64,000 nt of DNA from Dryococelus australis (GCA_029891345.1 CM057009.1:309755666-309819665); one strand, 5' to 3'. Positions 1 to 12,799 are shown, numbered from the stretch's first letter. A program made the numbers and translations. The notes: generated by a model from the sequence alone, not told the origin.

Positions 1-900
1 TCAGCCACACAGTATTGCATGCCTTAACGCACAAATCAGTTTGAAAAATACCTATTTTCTCTAGCCACCATGCGTGTTTGACATCATAAGTCATTGCCAG
101 CTACATTATTATTTGCAATGAAAAAGTAACCAGTGTTAAATTCGAAGAATGGGCGGTAAAAATATGTTGCAGCAGCTCATAAACTCGTTGTGATCACTAT
201 GTTGCCAGCAACGCATAATGTACAGGTCGTTGCCAAAAATTGACGTTGATACAACAGCAGCAGAAATCATAAATCAGCCCTATCAAAAACACCCAAGAGA
301 AAAATATGTTTAAAAAACACTTCCCCGCAGTCCAAAGTGAGGGAATTCATGCATCTAGAAAAATAGGTCACTTTTTTTCAAGTTGGTAGGATAATTTGAA
401 ATTATTGGTTTCTGTTAAAATCAGTGCATATCACAGACCTGCAATGGTTTACAAGCTGCTAGCTCTATTCGTGTTATCGAGAAAAGTTTGATAATTTCCC
501 GCATTTCATGTCGCATTTTTTCGTTTACCCACTTAGGAACCCACTGCACCAGTAGCAGAATTCGATGGTATTGTGACCAGGAATGACATCTACATAAATG
601 TTTGTGAGGGGAAATGCATACATATGTACATATTACCCAGCTACAGTGGCGTGACATTCCTCCTGGTATGAAACCTAACAAGGCACTGCCGTGATAAAAT
701 GCAGTATGTGAATTCAGGAGGACCCAAGTTCCATTCACAGCTCAGACATCCTGATTTCAGTGTTTTCCACAGTTTCTTGAAATCACTCCAGGGATAGGCT
801 TGGATATTTCTCTAACATAGGTCATGTTCGATTCCTTTCTCCGATACTGATTGTGTGTGCTGTCTGGTTAAAACAAAGTTCAAAATGTTTCAAAGACAAA
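1..900. other. Unassigned DNA at window start
   Basis: No recognisable gene. The minus strand is open for about 105 codons at 421-738, but I see no family motif in it and its other frames are equally unconvincing, so I do not call it a gene. The base composition is somewhat less AT-rich than the stretch at 3.8-6.6 kb. Confidence 0.4.
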
Positions 901-909
901 TGGCGAAGA

Positions 910-1110
910 GTGGTAGAGTAGGGGCTCGCTGTAATGCTAGACACTGTTATTACAAATTGCAAATACAGTTTACTCAATAAGCCATTGATATACTGAGGAA
1001 CCTTGCTATATTTTTAAAGCGAGATTATTGAATAAAATATCCACCTTTTAGGTTTAGAGGTAGGCCTACATAATTTTATTTTAAAATACAAGGAATTTAG
1101 TTTAACTTGC
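910..1110 (+). repeat. Dispersed repeat A, copy 1
   Basis: This stretch is clearly related to 10,295-10,490. Shared landmarks in the same order are 'gcaaatacagttta', 'aaaagcgagatta' (one a shorter here), 'aataaaat', 'gaggtaggcctacataatttt' and a run of a/t followed by 'aattgcga'-like sequence. Both copies lie immediately upstream of a minisatellite, so the repeat and its adjoining satellite probably belong to one mobile element family. Confidence 0.7.
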
Positions 1111-1119
1111 GATCCACAC

Positions 1120-1615
1120 ATACATCATAATCAGCACCACATGTAGCACAGTGAGTGCCACAATCAGCACCACACACCACAATCAGCACCACACACACCA
1201 CAATTGGCACCATAGCTGCCACAACTAACACTACATGCATCACAATCAGCACCACATGTGCCACAATCAGCCACACTAGCACCACAATCAACATCATGTG
1301 CACCACATTCAACTCCACATGCACCACAATCAGCACCACATGCACCACAATAAGCACCACACACAACAATCATCACCACAGTCAGCACCACATTCACGAC
1401 AATCAGCACCACATGCAACACAATAAGCACCAAATGCACCACAGGTACAGCATGCTCCACAATAGCTCAACATGCTCCACAATAGCTCCATGTGCTCCAC
1501 AATTGCATCACGTGTTCCACTATCACTCCAAAATTGCTCCACATGCTACACAATCGCTCCAAAATCGTTCCACAATCGATCCACATGCCCCATATGCCCC
1601 ACAATCTCTTCACAT
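1120..1615. repeat. 21-bp CACCACAATCAGCAC-type minisatellite
   Basis: Roughly two dozen degenerate units based on 'cacatgcaccacaatcagcac' (21 bp) run through this block. The right half (from ~1,450) consists of a diverged subtype around 'catgctccacaatagctcc'. Because 21 is a multiple of three, several frames stay open through the array and spell low-complexity H/T/I-rich or V/H/L-rich peptides; these are artefacts of the repeat, not genes. Confidence 0.85.
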
Positions 1616-1949
1616 GAGAAGACTTGATAGAAAGATTGACTCCTGCTGACTGACTCCTTCCGCAGGAATCAGAGACTGACTCCTGTAGACTGAATCTTGC
1701 ATGCGATGTCTCAGTGCCTGCACGTGATTGGTCAGATTCAATCATGCGGCAACTCGGTGGTTGTCTTGTTTTTTGTCCTCCAATGTCTTATTGGTGTAAT
1801 ATCATTGATTTATTGTCAACATGATGTCATAGTGCTCGCATACGCATATATTATAAGCAATTGGGGACAGGGGTTAGCTGAGAGGCTTAATTTGACAATG
1901 GCTAATGTAAAAGGTTGATCATGTCGACTATCTTCGTGACAGGTATTCC

Positions 1950-2600
1950 ATGGCTGGTTAAGTTAAAGTGAAGATGATATTGCCCGCAAAGTTTTTCGCC
2001 ATCGATTTCTTCTTCGATTGAGATGTCTCCAGTTTTACCAGCATCATCGACTTCTTCCAATGTGATTCCCACATCATTAGCAGTATCCAATTTCACTAGT
2101 TAAGTACCATAATTTAAGATTGGTATGGTGCAATCGATTAATTTCAGTTGGGACACCTACATCACTGCAAGCATTTTCTGCCACCAGTACAGCACGATCA
2201 TCTACATATGGTACAGTACCATCGAATTCTTCAGGTATGACGCCTACGAAATCTTCAATGGAGCCATCGATCTTTTCGGCAGAGGAACCTGGAACACCAT
2301 TGCCAGCATTACCTGCTTCTTTAGCTCCAGCACCTACATCTCGAACAGGTCCATCCGAGTCTTTGCCTGAACCACAACATCGCCACCAGTGTAACTTTTG
2401 TGATAAGACATTTTCTTTCGGCAACAATACACTGCGAACGTTTTAGTTGTGCCAAAAATTATTGTTACATGTCATATTTGTGTGACAGTTGCAGTAAGCA
2501 GTTCAGCTGTAGAGACAATTTACTTAGACATGCAAAGGCCTGTAAGGGTGAAGTGCATTTCTCATCAGTACCTCAGTACCAGGTTTGCTGCTAGCAGGTG
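1950..2600 (+). pseudogene. Broken two-finger C2HC zinc-finger protein, locus 1
   Basis: The plus strand encodes a Ser/Thr/Pro-rich stretch (about 2,120-2,385) followed by a zinc finger starting 'HQCNFCDKTFSFGNN' (C-x2-C, aromatic, then a disrupted His end). After a frame change comes a second finger, 'LCDSCSKQFSCRDNLLRH' followed by Ala-Lys-Ala-Cys. Both fit the C-x2-C-x12-H-x3-C pattern. At least one frameshift separates the fingers and stops precede the linker, so the copy is dead. The architecture resembles the locus at 9,340-9,985. Similar N-terminal fingers precede DNA polymerases of some virus-like mobile elements, so this may be a relic of such an element; that link is inference. A decayed host zinc-finger gene is the alternative. 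Confidence 0.5.
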
Positions 2601-3460
2601 TTTGACTTCAGTACATGTCCTCAATAGTGCAGTTACCTGTATAACCCACCCTTCACAGGTTGTCGGTATAATTAATGTCACTGTATTTTCGCATAAGGAC
2701 AACACAAGTGTGAATAGCAAAATGCATAAAAGACTGTAAATTACAACAATGTTGCATATATTGAGATGCATATATATGGAAGAATAGATATTGTAATTTT
2801 TTTCAACGTAAACGACTGTATTAAAGTAATTGTGTGCCTGTAAATAAAAATGTGACATATTTCATTTTTACTTGATTTGCCAGAATCATATTAAAATTTA
2901 AAAGGCACAGATATAAAATCAATTTAATTAAAAAGTATTGTATAAAGTACCATTCTACTATATGTACAAATATATAATTAAATAAAAATACTTTTTAAAT
3001 TAAAAAAAAATTTATTTTTAAATATATATACATACATTAAATAAATTATGCTGTTATTCAAAGTCCCCCATCATACACTAGGTAGTCAAAGTCCCGCATC
3101 ATGCATATAGGTATACTGCTAATTGGGAAAATAATTTTTTAATAGGATGCTGACAGCACCACATATACTATAAAAACATAAACAAATATAGCCATCACCT
3201 GGTGGCTAAATCATTAAATAATATGCTAGCAACACCCATGCTTTAGAAGTTGAATCAAAGATAGCGTGCCGAGCATAGGCGAAATGGAACGATAGCTAGT
3301 CTGGCGACTAAATCGGGAAATTAGCACTGCCTGGTGGGTAAATCTGTACTTAATGCACTAGTGCCACCTATATGTTGAAAATGAAAATATATGACAAACG
3401 AAAAAAAAAACAAGATGTCTGCATGCGGCAGAATAATTATGAACTCGGGGGCGAAGGCTT
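2600..3460. other. AT-rich DNA without a gene
   Basis: Mostly A/T homopolymer-rich sequence. There is a short tandem duplication near 3,058-3,105 ('tcaaagtccc.catcat.ca' twice) and a few scattered 'ctggtggctaaatc'-like words at 3,190-3,345. No coding signal was seen. Confidence 0.4.
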
Positions 3461-3474
3461 GCCAACTAATGAGC

Positions 3475-3800
3475 AAAAGCAAGTAATTGATCGATTAAAT
3501 AACCAATAAAATAATGGGCAAGGGTGGTGCTGGGGAAACGTCTGGAAATGTTAGATTTTAAAACAAATTTTAGTAATATTTTAAAGTGATTTTGAACAAT
3601 TTTTTAAATAAAATTTTAATTGTATTTTTAAATAAAATTTTAATAATATTAAATACATTTTAATATGTTTTTCAATTTAAATAATTTATGGGATGTTTTG
3701 GGTTTTCAAGGTCACATGTCACCGAAATCAAGGTGACAGTTCAAGGTCACCGACATCCTACATGGGACAATATGGCCGCCGGCCGACCAGAATGACAGCA
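3475..3800 (+). repeat. Dispersed repeat B, copy 1
   Basis: Related to 12,800-13,240. Both copies have, in order, a 'ttaattaa'/'aattgatcgatt' lead-in, 'gg(c/g)(a/g)agggtggt...gg', a block of alternating A/T homopolymers, then 'ttttgggttt.aaggtca' followed by repeated 'aaggtcac' words and 'catggaggacaatatg' or 'catgggacaatatgg'. This copy is shorter. Confidence 0.65.
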
Positions 3801-6056
3801 TGAATAGCTCAGATGTTTCGCGCCCCCACTCCCTTGTCCCAGAATCAGCATATAATTCTACTTAAATATATTTGAGTTATATACATATAAACATATTATA
3901 AATTTTTAAAAATATCATTTACTATTGATTGACAAATACATACATATAAAATTTGAAAAATATAAAAATCAAGACATTATTTGTTATTATAAAAAGTTCA
4001 GAAATATGCAATTTTGATAGATTATAAAATCATTTCTTTGTGGATTTGTCTCTTCTAAATAAATAATAATAGCGAGTTTAAGTGCAACTTAAAAGTCAAA
4101 TATGGGTATTTTTTTTTGATATTTATAATCATGGTTTATTCCAAAACTAAATTTTTTTTGAGTAAATACCGAGAAGATGAAATCTCAGTAGTGGATAAGA
4201 ACTGATATTTTGTATAACATGAGATATACAAATTAAAAGTTAATGAGACAAGTAAATGTTATTTTAACATTGAACAAATGTTAGCAGTTTTAAGAATTTT
4301 AGTGAATAAATTATATTTTTTGATGAAGTTAAAATTTTTAAATAAAGTTAGAGCTAGCTATAGATGCTTTCAATCCTTTGCCCACTAAACATAATTATAT
4401 TTTACGAAAATACAAAGCAAGTAAAAACTAGTTCAGTGAAAACCGAAAATATTTAAAACACCATTTTTACACTTTAATTTGATTACAATATTATCAAAAA
4501 ATTAACTCCAGAAATTAAAAGTTTTTTCTACATAATTTTTTTACTCCTAATAAATTTACTGTTTCCTTATGAAGTATAAGATAAAAACAATTGTTTAAAT
4601 GCCAGAAAATAGTAGAATATCAACAGTGTTAAAATAGGGATTTCAAAATTTGGTTATAGAAAAATCTGAGACCTTAAAAATTCAGAAGAATTTTCGTAAT
4701 GGATGTAGTGATAAAAATATTTATATAAAAATAGTTTCTATAAGGTTCTAAATAAATCCTTTTGGAAAACTTTGAAAAGCAGTGAAATATTCTGCAGTGC
4801 AAAGCTGAGTTTTCGTTTAATTTTTTATCCGTAAACTTTAAAAGTGATCTCCTTATACATTCTTACATGTATTAAACAAATATATTGCAGCGAAGTACCA
4901 TGTTACTAATGTCAAAAATGAAAGGCAGTTATAAATATTTTTGACAAAACTATGCTTTATACACGCCAGCGGATAATCAGCCGATTCTCTGATTTAAAAT
5001 TATTTGATTGAAATATGATACCAGAATAAATTTTAATATTTGATTAAACTAAAAAAAAAAAGTTCCAAAATTAAAAATTAATTAAATTTTTCAAAAATGT
5101 TTATTGTGTTGATGAACTACTAAAATTCTATGTGTTATTGTACAAACAAAAAGGGATCATACTGCTACTGTAACCTGCTAATGATAAAACAAAACATTAT
5201 CTCTTAATAAAATATTTTGCACATATTATTAAAAGAATTATGCTTATTTTAATAACAATTTTTTTAATGTATAGTAATAATTCGATGTTAAAAAATTAAA
5301 TTATAATGAAGATCGTTATAAATGAAATAAGGATATAATATATAAATCCAATGACCAGGAAGAGTAAAGAATTTTCAAAATTTAATTAGTGTAACCTATT
5401 CCTGTTTTTAGATGATTTCCAAGATAAAATAATAACTGTCAACCAAATCAAAGAAAACCCATTGGTTTGAAAACTGTTAAAATACAAACCATATAATTCC
5501 AAGAAGTAATGTGGTCAGATGACACCAGAAAAACGACACAACTCAACCAGAAATGCTGTCAAAATACACAAACAAGTATGGAATACGAATGATATTTAAA
5601 AAAACTGGACCAACAACGTACATACTAACGCAATGGCTGAAATAGATCTAAATATGGACGGCACAACGACGAAAATTCATATGAAAATTAGAAAACTTAC
5701 GTGGACGACAACAGATGAGACTACATCGAAGTGTTTGCAATGGTGTATGTCCATAATTGTTCAAACAATCAAAAACACCAATTATAAGAAATGTGTCCAT
5801 GTACGACCATAAAACGATAAAATTTATCCACTTCATCAAGAAGAATGCAGTCACGCCTTGGTACATACAAAGAAACAATGGAATAAAACGTGGTAAATAA
5901 TAATAAATTTCATATAAAGAAAATTACCAAAAGTATTGTGCAACAAGAACAACAAATGAAGGGGAAGCGATAAACATAAAAAAATCAACTATGCTGGTTG
6001 ATCGTACATGGTACAAATAAAAGAAAGAAAGAAATTTTACTATAGGCATAATTGTA

Positions 6057-6099
<43 letters not shown>

Positions 6100-6640
6100 A
6101 TATATATATTATATATATGCAAGCCCAGATGGAAACTAATTTAGTATTGAATAAATGAAAACATGGTAGATGTGTTTCGGTGTTAATCTTTTCTTTGTTT
6201 ATTAATAGAAACAAGAAAAATTCTTTGGTAAAGACAAGTAGCAAAACAAGAAGAAAAATTATCCATGATTGTAAAAATAGATGTGACAGAAATTGTTAAA
6301 ATTGTTGGCAAACTGGATAGGAAAACTAATGATATCCAGTAATAAAATTACTAAAGTTAAAAAATGCTTCAAAATAATTTTAATTGAACCATTTAAATCT
6401 CTTGGGATGCATCACTAACATCTAAAATAAATTAGCATTACGATAAAAATATGATAACTTCATATAATATTATAAATTTAAATTCCGTTAAGTGTTATAT
6501 AACTCTGACGAATTAATTTAAATCAAGTTGTGTAAATTCACAGGAAGTTATTTGCACACAAAAAATAAATAAATATATTTAGTAACGAATTATCAAATGT
6601 CCGTTGTGACTTAGCTGATTGTAGGCATCGTATTTAGTCC
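3800..6640. other. Extremely AT-rich gene-free DNA
   Basis: About 2.8 kb dominated by A and T runs, with no open frame of coding character on either strand. A long alternating (AT)n tract lies at 6,057-6,118 and could form a hairpin. Confidence 0.5.
6057..6118. repeat. (AT)n microsatellite
   Basis: Uninterrupted alternating at/ta broken only by two 'tt' steps; self-complementary. Confidence 0.95.
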
Positions 6641-7049
6641 ACGGGAACTGGCAAAAAGAGATTTAGGAACGACTGAATCTTGACTAGTTTCAGTCAGTCC
6701 CCAGCAAGGAAGGGGTAGGCCAAACACAGCGAAACAACTTCTGCCGGCAATTGATCTTCAGCAGAAGAGGTTAAGCTCGGCATGTTCAGAAAATTTTAGC
6801 AGCACGTAGCGAAAGTGCAGGAAAGAAAGCAACAACGTGCAAAGACGCTCAGAAAGCGCAGGTGTGTGCACCCTCACTGCAACAGACAAATAAGTTAATG
6901 AAATTAATTAGTTAATTAACGCTGATTGGTGCACAAGAAGAAGCGACCTAAAACAATTGAAACTCTACTCACCAGAGAGGGGAAAAAGAAAATATCCAAC
7001 TTCATCTTGAGTAGTATAATTTAGTATGTTCTGATGCAAAAGGGTAAAA

Positions 7050-8990
7050 CTTCTTATCAACAATTTTTACCTTGTGGGGAACCTTTTTAAATGCAACACG
7101 ACACAGTAAATCTACTGTGCTATGAGTGTCACCCGTATTGAGGTTATGTCGCACTAAAATGAGAACCACTGAACCGACAATATCGCACCAGAAGGTCTTA
7201 TTTTACACGAATAGTGCACCATAATATATTAAGTGTGAATGTTGGCGTTGATAAGGATGATGATTAATGGCATCATAAAGTAGTCAGTGTTGAAGAGAGT
7301 TATATTTTGTTGATGTATATGTACAAATTTGGTCTTCGAGGTATAACAGCAGAGGCAGAAAGTGGACTGCTGAAAAAAAAAATTCGCAAGCACTAAAATG
7401 AAGCTAATACTAAATTTACAAGTTTGGCTGAAGTGAATCCTCGAGCTATTATTTGTTGGAAAACATTTCCAGTATATCAAGGTGTTGTTAATCAGACTAC
7501 TCTAATTAGTATTTATTCATCACCAGGTCTGTTTTATTGTAATAAGATTAACTTTAAGCTTGGAGATGAAATGTGGGTTATTGGAAGTTAGTTGGTACTA
7601 TGGGAAATGTTCATGTTCTTGGTCATGTAGAGCTTGTGTAGAATACATAATTAAGAATAACATTTGTTGGGCCATTATCGGTTCAGTGGGACATAACTTC
7701 TATACGGGCGACACCTATAACACACTAGCTTTATTGTGCTGTGTCGCATTTAACATTTTTTCCATAAGGTATAACATTGTTGATAATAATTTTAACCTGA
7801 GGTTTTTATCTCTTGTGTTCATTGATTATGTTTATGCTATGGATGCTATTTTATTGTGCATGTTATCTATGGAGCTCTCTGATCAGGTTATTACATGTAT
7901 CATGTAAAAGTGGTGTAACTATCAGTCTCTGTTGAGATTATGCCAAGGTAAGTATACACAGACCCAGCTTATGCATCAGTGCACAATATATAAAAACCCC
8001 AAGTTATAACTTGTTATCAACAATGTTATACCTTATGGAGTATCATGTTAAATGTGACACAGTACAGTAAAGCTAGTGTACTATAGGTGTCACCCATATT
8101 GAGGTTGTGTCACACTAAAATGAGAACAACTGAACCAATTATGGCCAAACAAACTTTATTGTTATTTATGCATTCTACACAAGCTCTACATGACCAAGAA
8201 CATGAACATTTCCCATAGTTCCACATAACTTCCTACAAACCCAAATTTCATCTCCAAGCTCAAAGTTCATCTTCTTATAAGAAAACAGAGCAGGCGATGA
8301 ATAATTACTAATTACAGCAGTCTAATCTACTACATATTCAAGTAATGGAACTGTTTTCCAACAAATAATATCACGAGGATCAATTTCAGCCAAACTCATA
8401 ATTTTAGGATTAGTTTCATTATGATGCTTATAAAAAAAAAACAAAATTCCGAAAGTCCACTTCCTGCCTTTGTTGTTATACCCCAAAGACCAAATATTTA
8501 CATATACGTCAACAAAATATAACTCTCTTCAACACTGACAACTTTATGTTGCCATGAATCATCATCCTTATCAACATCATAATTCACATGCAATATATTA
8601 TGGTGCAATTTTCGTGGAAAATAAGACATTCTGGTGCGATATTGTCTTCGTGGCATAGTGGATGTTGTCCCTAAGGATGTTCACTAACTGTCACAACACT
8701 TTTTCTATTGTTATATTTATACTTACCCCTATCTGATCGTGCACATTATCTATGGAGCTCTCTTAACAGGATATTACATGTTATGCACAAGAGTGGTGTA
8801 ACTATCCATCTCTGTTGAAATTATGTAGAAGTAAGTATACATTGACACTGCTTATGTGCCATGCACCAACCACTAGAAAAAGTGTTGTGACTGTTTGTGA
8901 ATATGCTTAGAGATAACATCCACCATGCCACAAAGACAATATTGCACTAGAAAGTCTTATTTTCCACGAGAAGTGCTCTGCCTAACCAGG
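7050..8990. repeat. Compound fold-back repeat with ~475-bp inverted arms
   Basis: 7,180-7,655 and 8,168-8,645 are inverted copies of each other. Shared words include 'atatcgcaccagaaggtctt', 'gttgaagagagttatatttt' and 'gaaatgttcatgttcttgg'. A ~120-bp unit ('gacacagtaaa.cta.tgt', 'gtgtcaccc.tattgaggtt') occurs three times: 7,055-7,170 (+), 7,680-7,795 (-) and 8,010-8,140 (+). A third set is direct (7,855-7,990 and 8,738-8,870), and a fourth is inverted (8,610-8,700 and 8,875-8,985). The arm at 7,285-7,590 keeps a partly open frame with no family match. It looks like a composite of inverted and duplicated copies of one non-autonomous or decayed DNA element. Confidence 0.75.
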
Positions 8991-9339
8991 TTGCATGCAG
9001 GTAGTATTGTATATATTAGGATTATATATATTTAGGTATAGAATAAATTTTAAAAATGTATGTTTCTATATATATATATATACATCTTAAAATTTTGTTA
9101 TTATTATATATATATGTAGTTATATAAGATAGGACTACACATAATTATATATAGAATAAAATTTTAACCTGCATGTTTTATTCTGGGGCGAACGAGTATT
9201 TGGGTTTTCTTAGAGTGGTACCATGTTTTTAAATAAAAATTTTATGATGGAAGGCATTTTGTTGGCACAAGCCAAGCTCTTTATTGAATAAAACACATTT
9301 AAATATAGAATTAAATGACAGTTCATTACCTGACACTAT

Positions 9340-9985
9340 GTGGTAAACATCGATTTGGAAGCACTCTCTCGTCATACCACAAAGATCAATTGCGAATATG
9401 AAGGACTGCTGTTGACCTCAATTATCATGGAGCTGCGACCTGCATCATCGCTAGCTGATTATTTCCAGTGCCAATTCTGCGATCGAGTTTTCACTTATAG
9501 TGAAAATGCTCATTGGCATGAGAGTACGGTCTGTAAGAAGAGTCCTTTTTGCATGATGAAGCATTACGACATTGGTCCCATGCAGTTTGTGCAAGGCGAT
9601 ACATTTAAAGAACATAATGAGATCTGTTAGGATTATTCTGTTGGGAGTCAGCAAGTTTTGATGGCAATACCCCTTGCTTTATCTATGAGTACTAAATCGA
9701 TAGGCGATTATTATGAGGCAGTTAATTCTAAAGACAGAATAAGTGCAGTAGAGACTTTTCGCATGGAATGTACCCTTGCAAGACTTTCGCATGAATTCGG
9801 CTAACTTTAACATAAATGGTCATTTGCACTAAATACTGATGATCATACAACTCCTGGTACAAAGAAAAGACAATTTAATATATAATACAAAAGAGGAGGT
9901 GAAGATGACCATGAAGAGAGTATTGATGAAAATAAACATGAAGACAGAGATAGTGCTGAAGATTAAGATGGCGATTTTCTCGATG
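9340..9985 (+). pseudogene. Broken zinc-finger protein, locus 2
   Basis: The plus strand is open from 9,340 to 9,630. It encodes a finger 'FQCQFCDRVFTYSENAHWH' followed by E-S-T-V-C, then a degenerate second finger ending 'GDTFKEHNEIC'. After a stop at 9,628 the same frame continues readably ('IGDYYEAVNSKDRI') to about 9,800, and an acidic Asp/Glu-rich segment follows at 9,890-9,965. Stops and a frame change show it is not functional as it stands. It shares the paired C2HC-finger layout with the locus at 1,950-2,600 but not the Ser/Thr/Pro linker. Function unknown; a relic of a mobile element is more likely than a host gene because of its repeat-filled surroundings. Confidence 0.45.
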
Positions 9986-10294
9986 CACTGACACATCCAT
10001 CTAACACATTTTCTGCAACAAGCATCATGAAGAAGGCAGAAGGTATTGAGAATACTGGCTACATAACTTATATCATGAAGACCTGAATTATCTTATTGAT
10101 AGGCTCAAGATGACAGTAGATGAGAAGAACTCAGAATCATACACAGCAAATTCACACGGTGGAATGGAACGAAGGAGGTGCGTTTCTAACTTATATCAGA
10201 CTTTTCGAACTACTTTCTTTATAGCCCTCCATGGACAATCTGTACATAGCTCAAGTCACACAATGACCAATTGGGAAGCATGGTGAGGGCATGC

Positions 10295-10490
10295 TGTTGT
10301 TCTAGGCACTTTAAGTGCAAAGTGCAAATACAGTTTACCGAGGAAGTGATTATACAGAGGGACCTAGTTATATACCTTTTTTAAAAGCGAGATTACTAAA
10401 TAAAATGTCTAACTTTCAGCTGTGGAGGTAAGGTTACATAATTTTGTTTTTAAATAAGGAGAATTTATTTCAAATTGCGAAACACACACA
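10295..10490 (+). repeat. Dispersed repeat A, copy 2
   Basis: The partner of 910-1,110, same orientation, with a comparable order of conserved words ('aaagtgcaaatacagttta', 'aaaagcgagatta', 'ggttacataattttg', 'aaattgcgaaacacac'). It is followed at 10,498-10,555 by a short run of 'cacttagca' units and then by the minisatellite. Confidence 0.7.
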
Positions 10491-10559
10491 CAAACACTGC
10501 ACTTAGAAACATACTTAGCACTGCACTTAGCACCGCGATTAGCACTGAAACCAGGCGTC

Positions 10560-11035
10560 ATTTTTGGGTGGTTGTGGGTCACTATGGGTGATTATTGGTC
10601 ATTTATGGGTCATTATGAGTCATTTATGGGTAATTATGGGTCAGTGAGTCATTTATGGATAAATGGGTCATTAGGTCAGTTGGTCATGAGTCAAGGGGGA
10701 GGAGGGGTTATTGAGGGGTTATTATTGGTCATTTATGAGTCATTATGGGGCATTATCAGTCAAATATCGGTCAATGGGTCAATTGATCATTTATTGGTCA
10801 ATGGGTCAGTGGGTCAATGGTTCGAGGAGAAGGGTACATTCAGGTGTCATTGTGGTTAAGTTAAGAGTCATTATGGGCGATTATGTGTCATTATTAGTCA
10901 ATTATGGGTCAATAATTCAGTGGTTCTATGGGTCAATGAGTCAATTGGTCAAGGAGAAGGAGGGTCATTTAGGGGTCATTATAGGTCATTTATGGGTCAT
11001 TATGGGTCATTTATGGGTGAACCTTGTGAGGGGTT
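10560..11035. repeat. GGTCATTTATG-type minisatellite
   Basis: Degenerate short units (about 13-15 bp) built on 'gggtcattatgggtcattta' fill this block, with some variants reading 'gggtcaatgggtca'. Frames through it are open only because the repeat lacks stops in some phases. Confidence 0.85.
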
Positions 11036-11039
11036 GGTC

Positions 11040-12590
11040 TGCCAGTAGTCAGTTGTGTGTGCCCATGAGTTCAAGCTGAGCAAAGATAACACGAGGACGA
11101 AATATATTTTCACATTTAAAAAATGTATTCACTGGCAGGACAGCAATGACACGTTCGAGGCTAGTGAGTTTGTCACAATTTTTTTCAACTTGTCTGGTAG
11201 TGTCCTTCCTGGGCTAACTATAATGTACATTATTTACGGATTAAAGGTAATTTTCTTCCTGTGGCAACATGCATTAGATTTTTTCCCCATAGATTGTTCA
11301 AAATTAACTTTTGTGTAAGGGGTCAAATATTCAAAAATTCTTACTGTATGTTGTTTCACATTTGATGTGCCTGAATATACTCATGATTGATATAATAAAT
11401 ATTTATGATAGAATTAGTATTTCAAGTGTGAAATATTCAAAGTCTTGTTACCTAGTATGAAGTCGCCACTGTAGGCTGGATGCTTGTTCTTTCCTTGGCT
11501 CCAGGCAGCCTCACTTATTCGACAGCTAAGTGTTACAGCCAGAGAAAAGTACAACTCACAGCTACCAACTCGTGAATACTACACATGGTAACAAAAATGC
11601 CTGCCGCTATCGCCGCTAAAACATTACATCTTACATATGCATAGGCCCCATATCCTAAAATAATGTTTTGCTTCCCATCAGTGGTGGCTGCAGATTACAT
11701 TTGCTGTGGATGCCATGCAACCTGATGTAATGGAGTATTTAAACTTATCAGTGCACTCTAGTGTGAGATACTAATAATAAATGGACAGTATATGTAGTAT
11801 GAATATGAAGGAGCCTGGAAGGGGGTGCAGGACACTCGGACTCTGGCTCCCATGCCTGGGTGACTCAGTTCAAGATGGCTTCGGGCGTCTGCTGGGGGCA
11901 GCCTAATGATCAAGGCGGGGAGACTGGGGGCAATCCAGAGGTGCTGGAACATGCGAAGTTGGCGCTCACTGCTGGATTCTGTGGGCTGTCGACTGTAGAT
12001 GCATGTGGAATGGAATGGAACAGCATCGGAACTTGGAAGCAATGGCGTCAGCCTTCATTTGTGAGCCAGCAGATTCGCCTCCACAACTGGTAGCTCCTGG
12101 ATGTCCTGCCGAGCGCTGCTCACCTACGACCGAGAGAGATTTTGGAGGAGGGGGTGGGGGTGGTTACCCGATCCATTACTCCCCACCTTCACCCGCGATG
12201 TGGCGATCTTGATATCGGCGCAGAAGAGCGAAGATGGATTAGGTGTCATGATTGAGCTGCCCGGATTTCTTGCGCCATCGGCTGGAAGCTTAAGGACCCT
12301 GCCTGAAGTCACTGCTGTCGATATTGCTGTGCTGGTAGTTAGGCTGCCCATGCAGGAATATGGATGGCAGTTCCACCTCAAGGGCGCATGTGCCTCTAAC
12401 AGCTGGCCCAAAAGCCCCGTCACCTCTCTACTTGTTCTTCATCACCTATTATATCAGCATGTATTCCATACCTGCTATCACCTGTAGCATTTCTTAATGC
12501 TTCCACAAGTTTTGTACACTTTCGTGTAAGGGGGGGGGTTTACAGTGTCTATCAGGTTTCACCCTCCCCCGTCTTAAGTATAGTACAGCT
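11040..12590. other. No recognised gene
   Basis: Several overlapping frames of 60-130 codons are open around 11,760-12,490, where composition is more balanced, but none shows a motif and forward and reverse frames are equally open. I see no supported gene. Confidence 0.35.
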
Positions 12591-12594
12591 ATAG

Positions 12595-12790
12595 GTACAC
12601 TTAGGGAGGTAGTTATGGCCCCAAATGCTGGCCATGGCTACCCAATCCCTCACTACCGCGATGCCCGCCTCCTTAGCATGCAATTCCCTCTCCTTTTAGG
12701 CATAAGGGGTTCGTCCTAGATGCAATTAGAACCCAACCCTACCTGTGGTCGTACATTTAATACTTAGCAATAGGGTCGATTAGAAAAAAT
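12595..12790 (+). repeat. Dispersed repeat C, copy 1
   Basis: Related to 18,350-18,560. Shared landmarks in order are 'ta.agtacac.tagggaggtag', 'gccatggctacccaatcc' or 'gccatggctacccatcc', '.ccgcgatgc', 'cctataggc' or 'ccttttaggc' followed by 'gt' or 'at', and 'acat.taa.acttag.a'. Not recognised as a named family. Confidence 0.7.
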
Positions 12791-12799
12791 GGGATCGAA

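Noticed and set aside
421..738. 105-codon minus-strand frame as a capsid-like gene
   Set aside because: No convincing motif, and alternative frames show nothing that would support it.
1097..1649. Long open frames on both strands rich in V/H/L or H/T/I
   Set aside because: They follow the 21-bp minisatellite, whose period is a multiple of three and lacks stops.
10572..11079. Overlapping frames rich in G/H/S/Y/W
   Set aside because: Artefacts of the GGTCATTTATG minisatellite.
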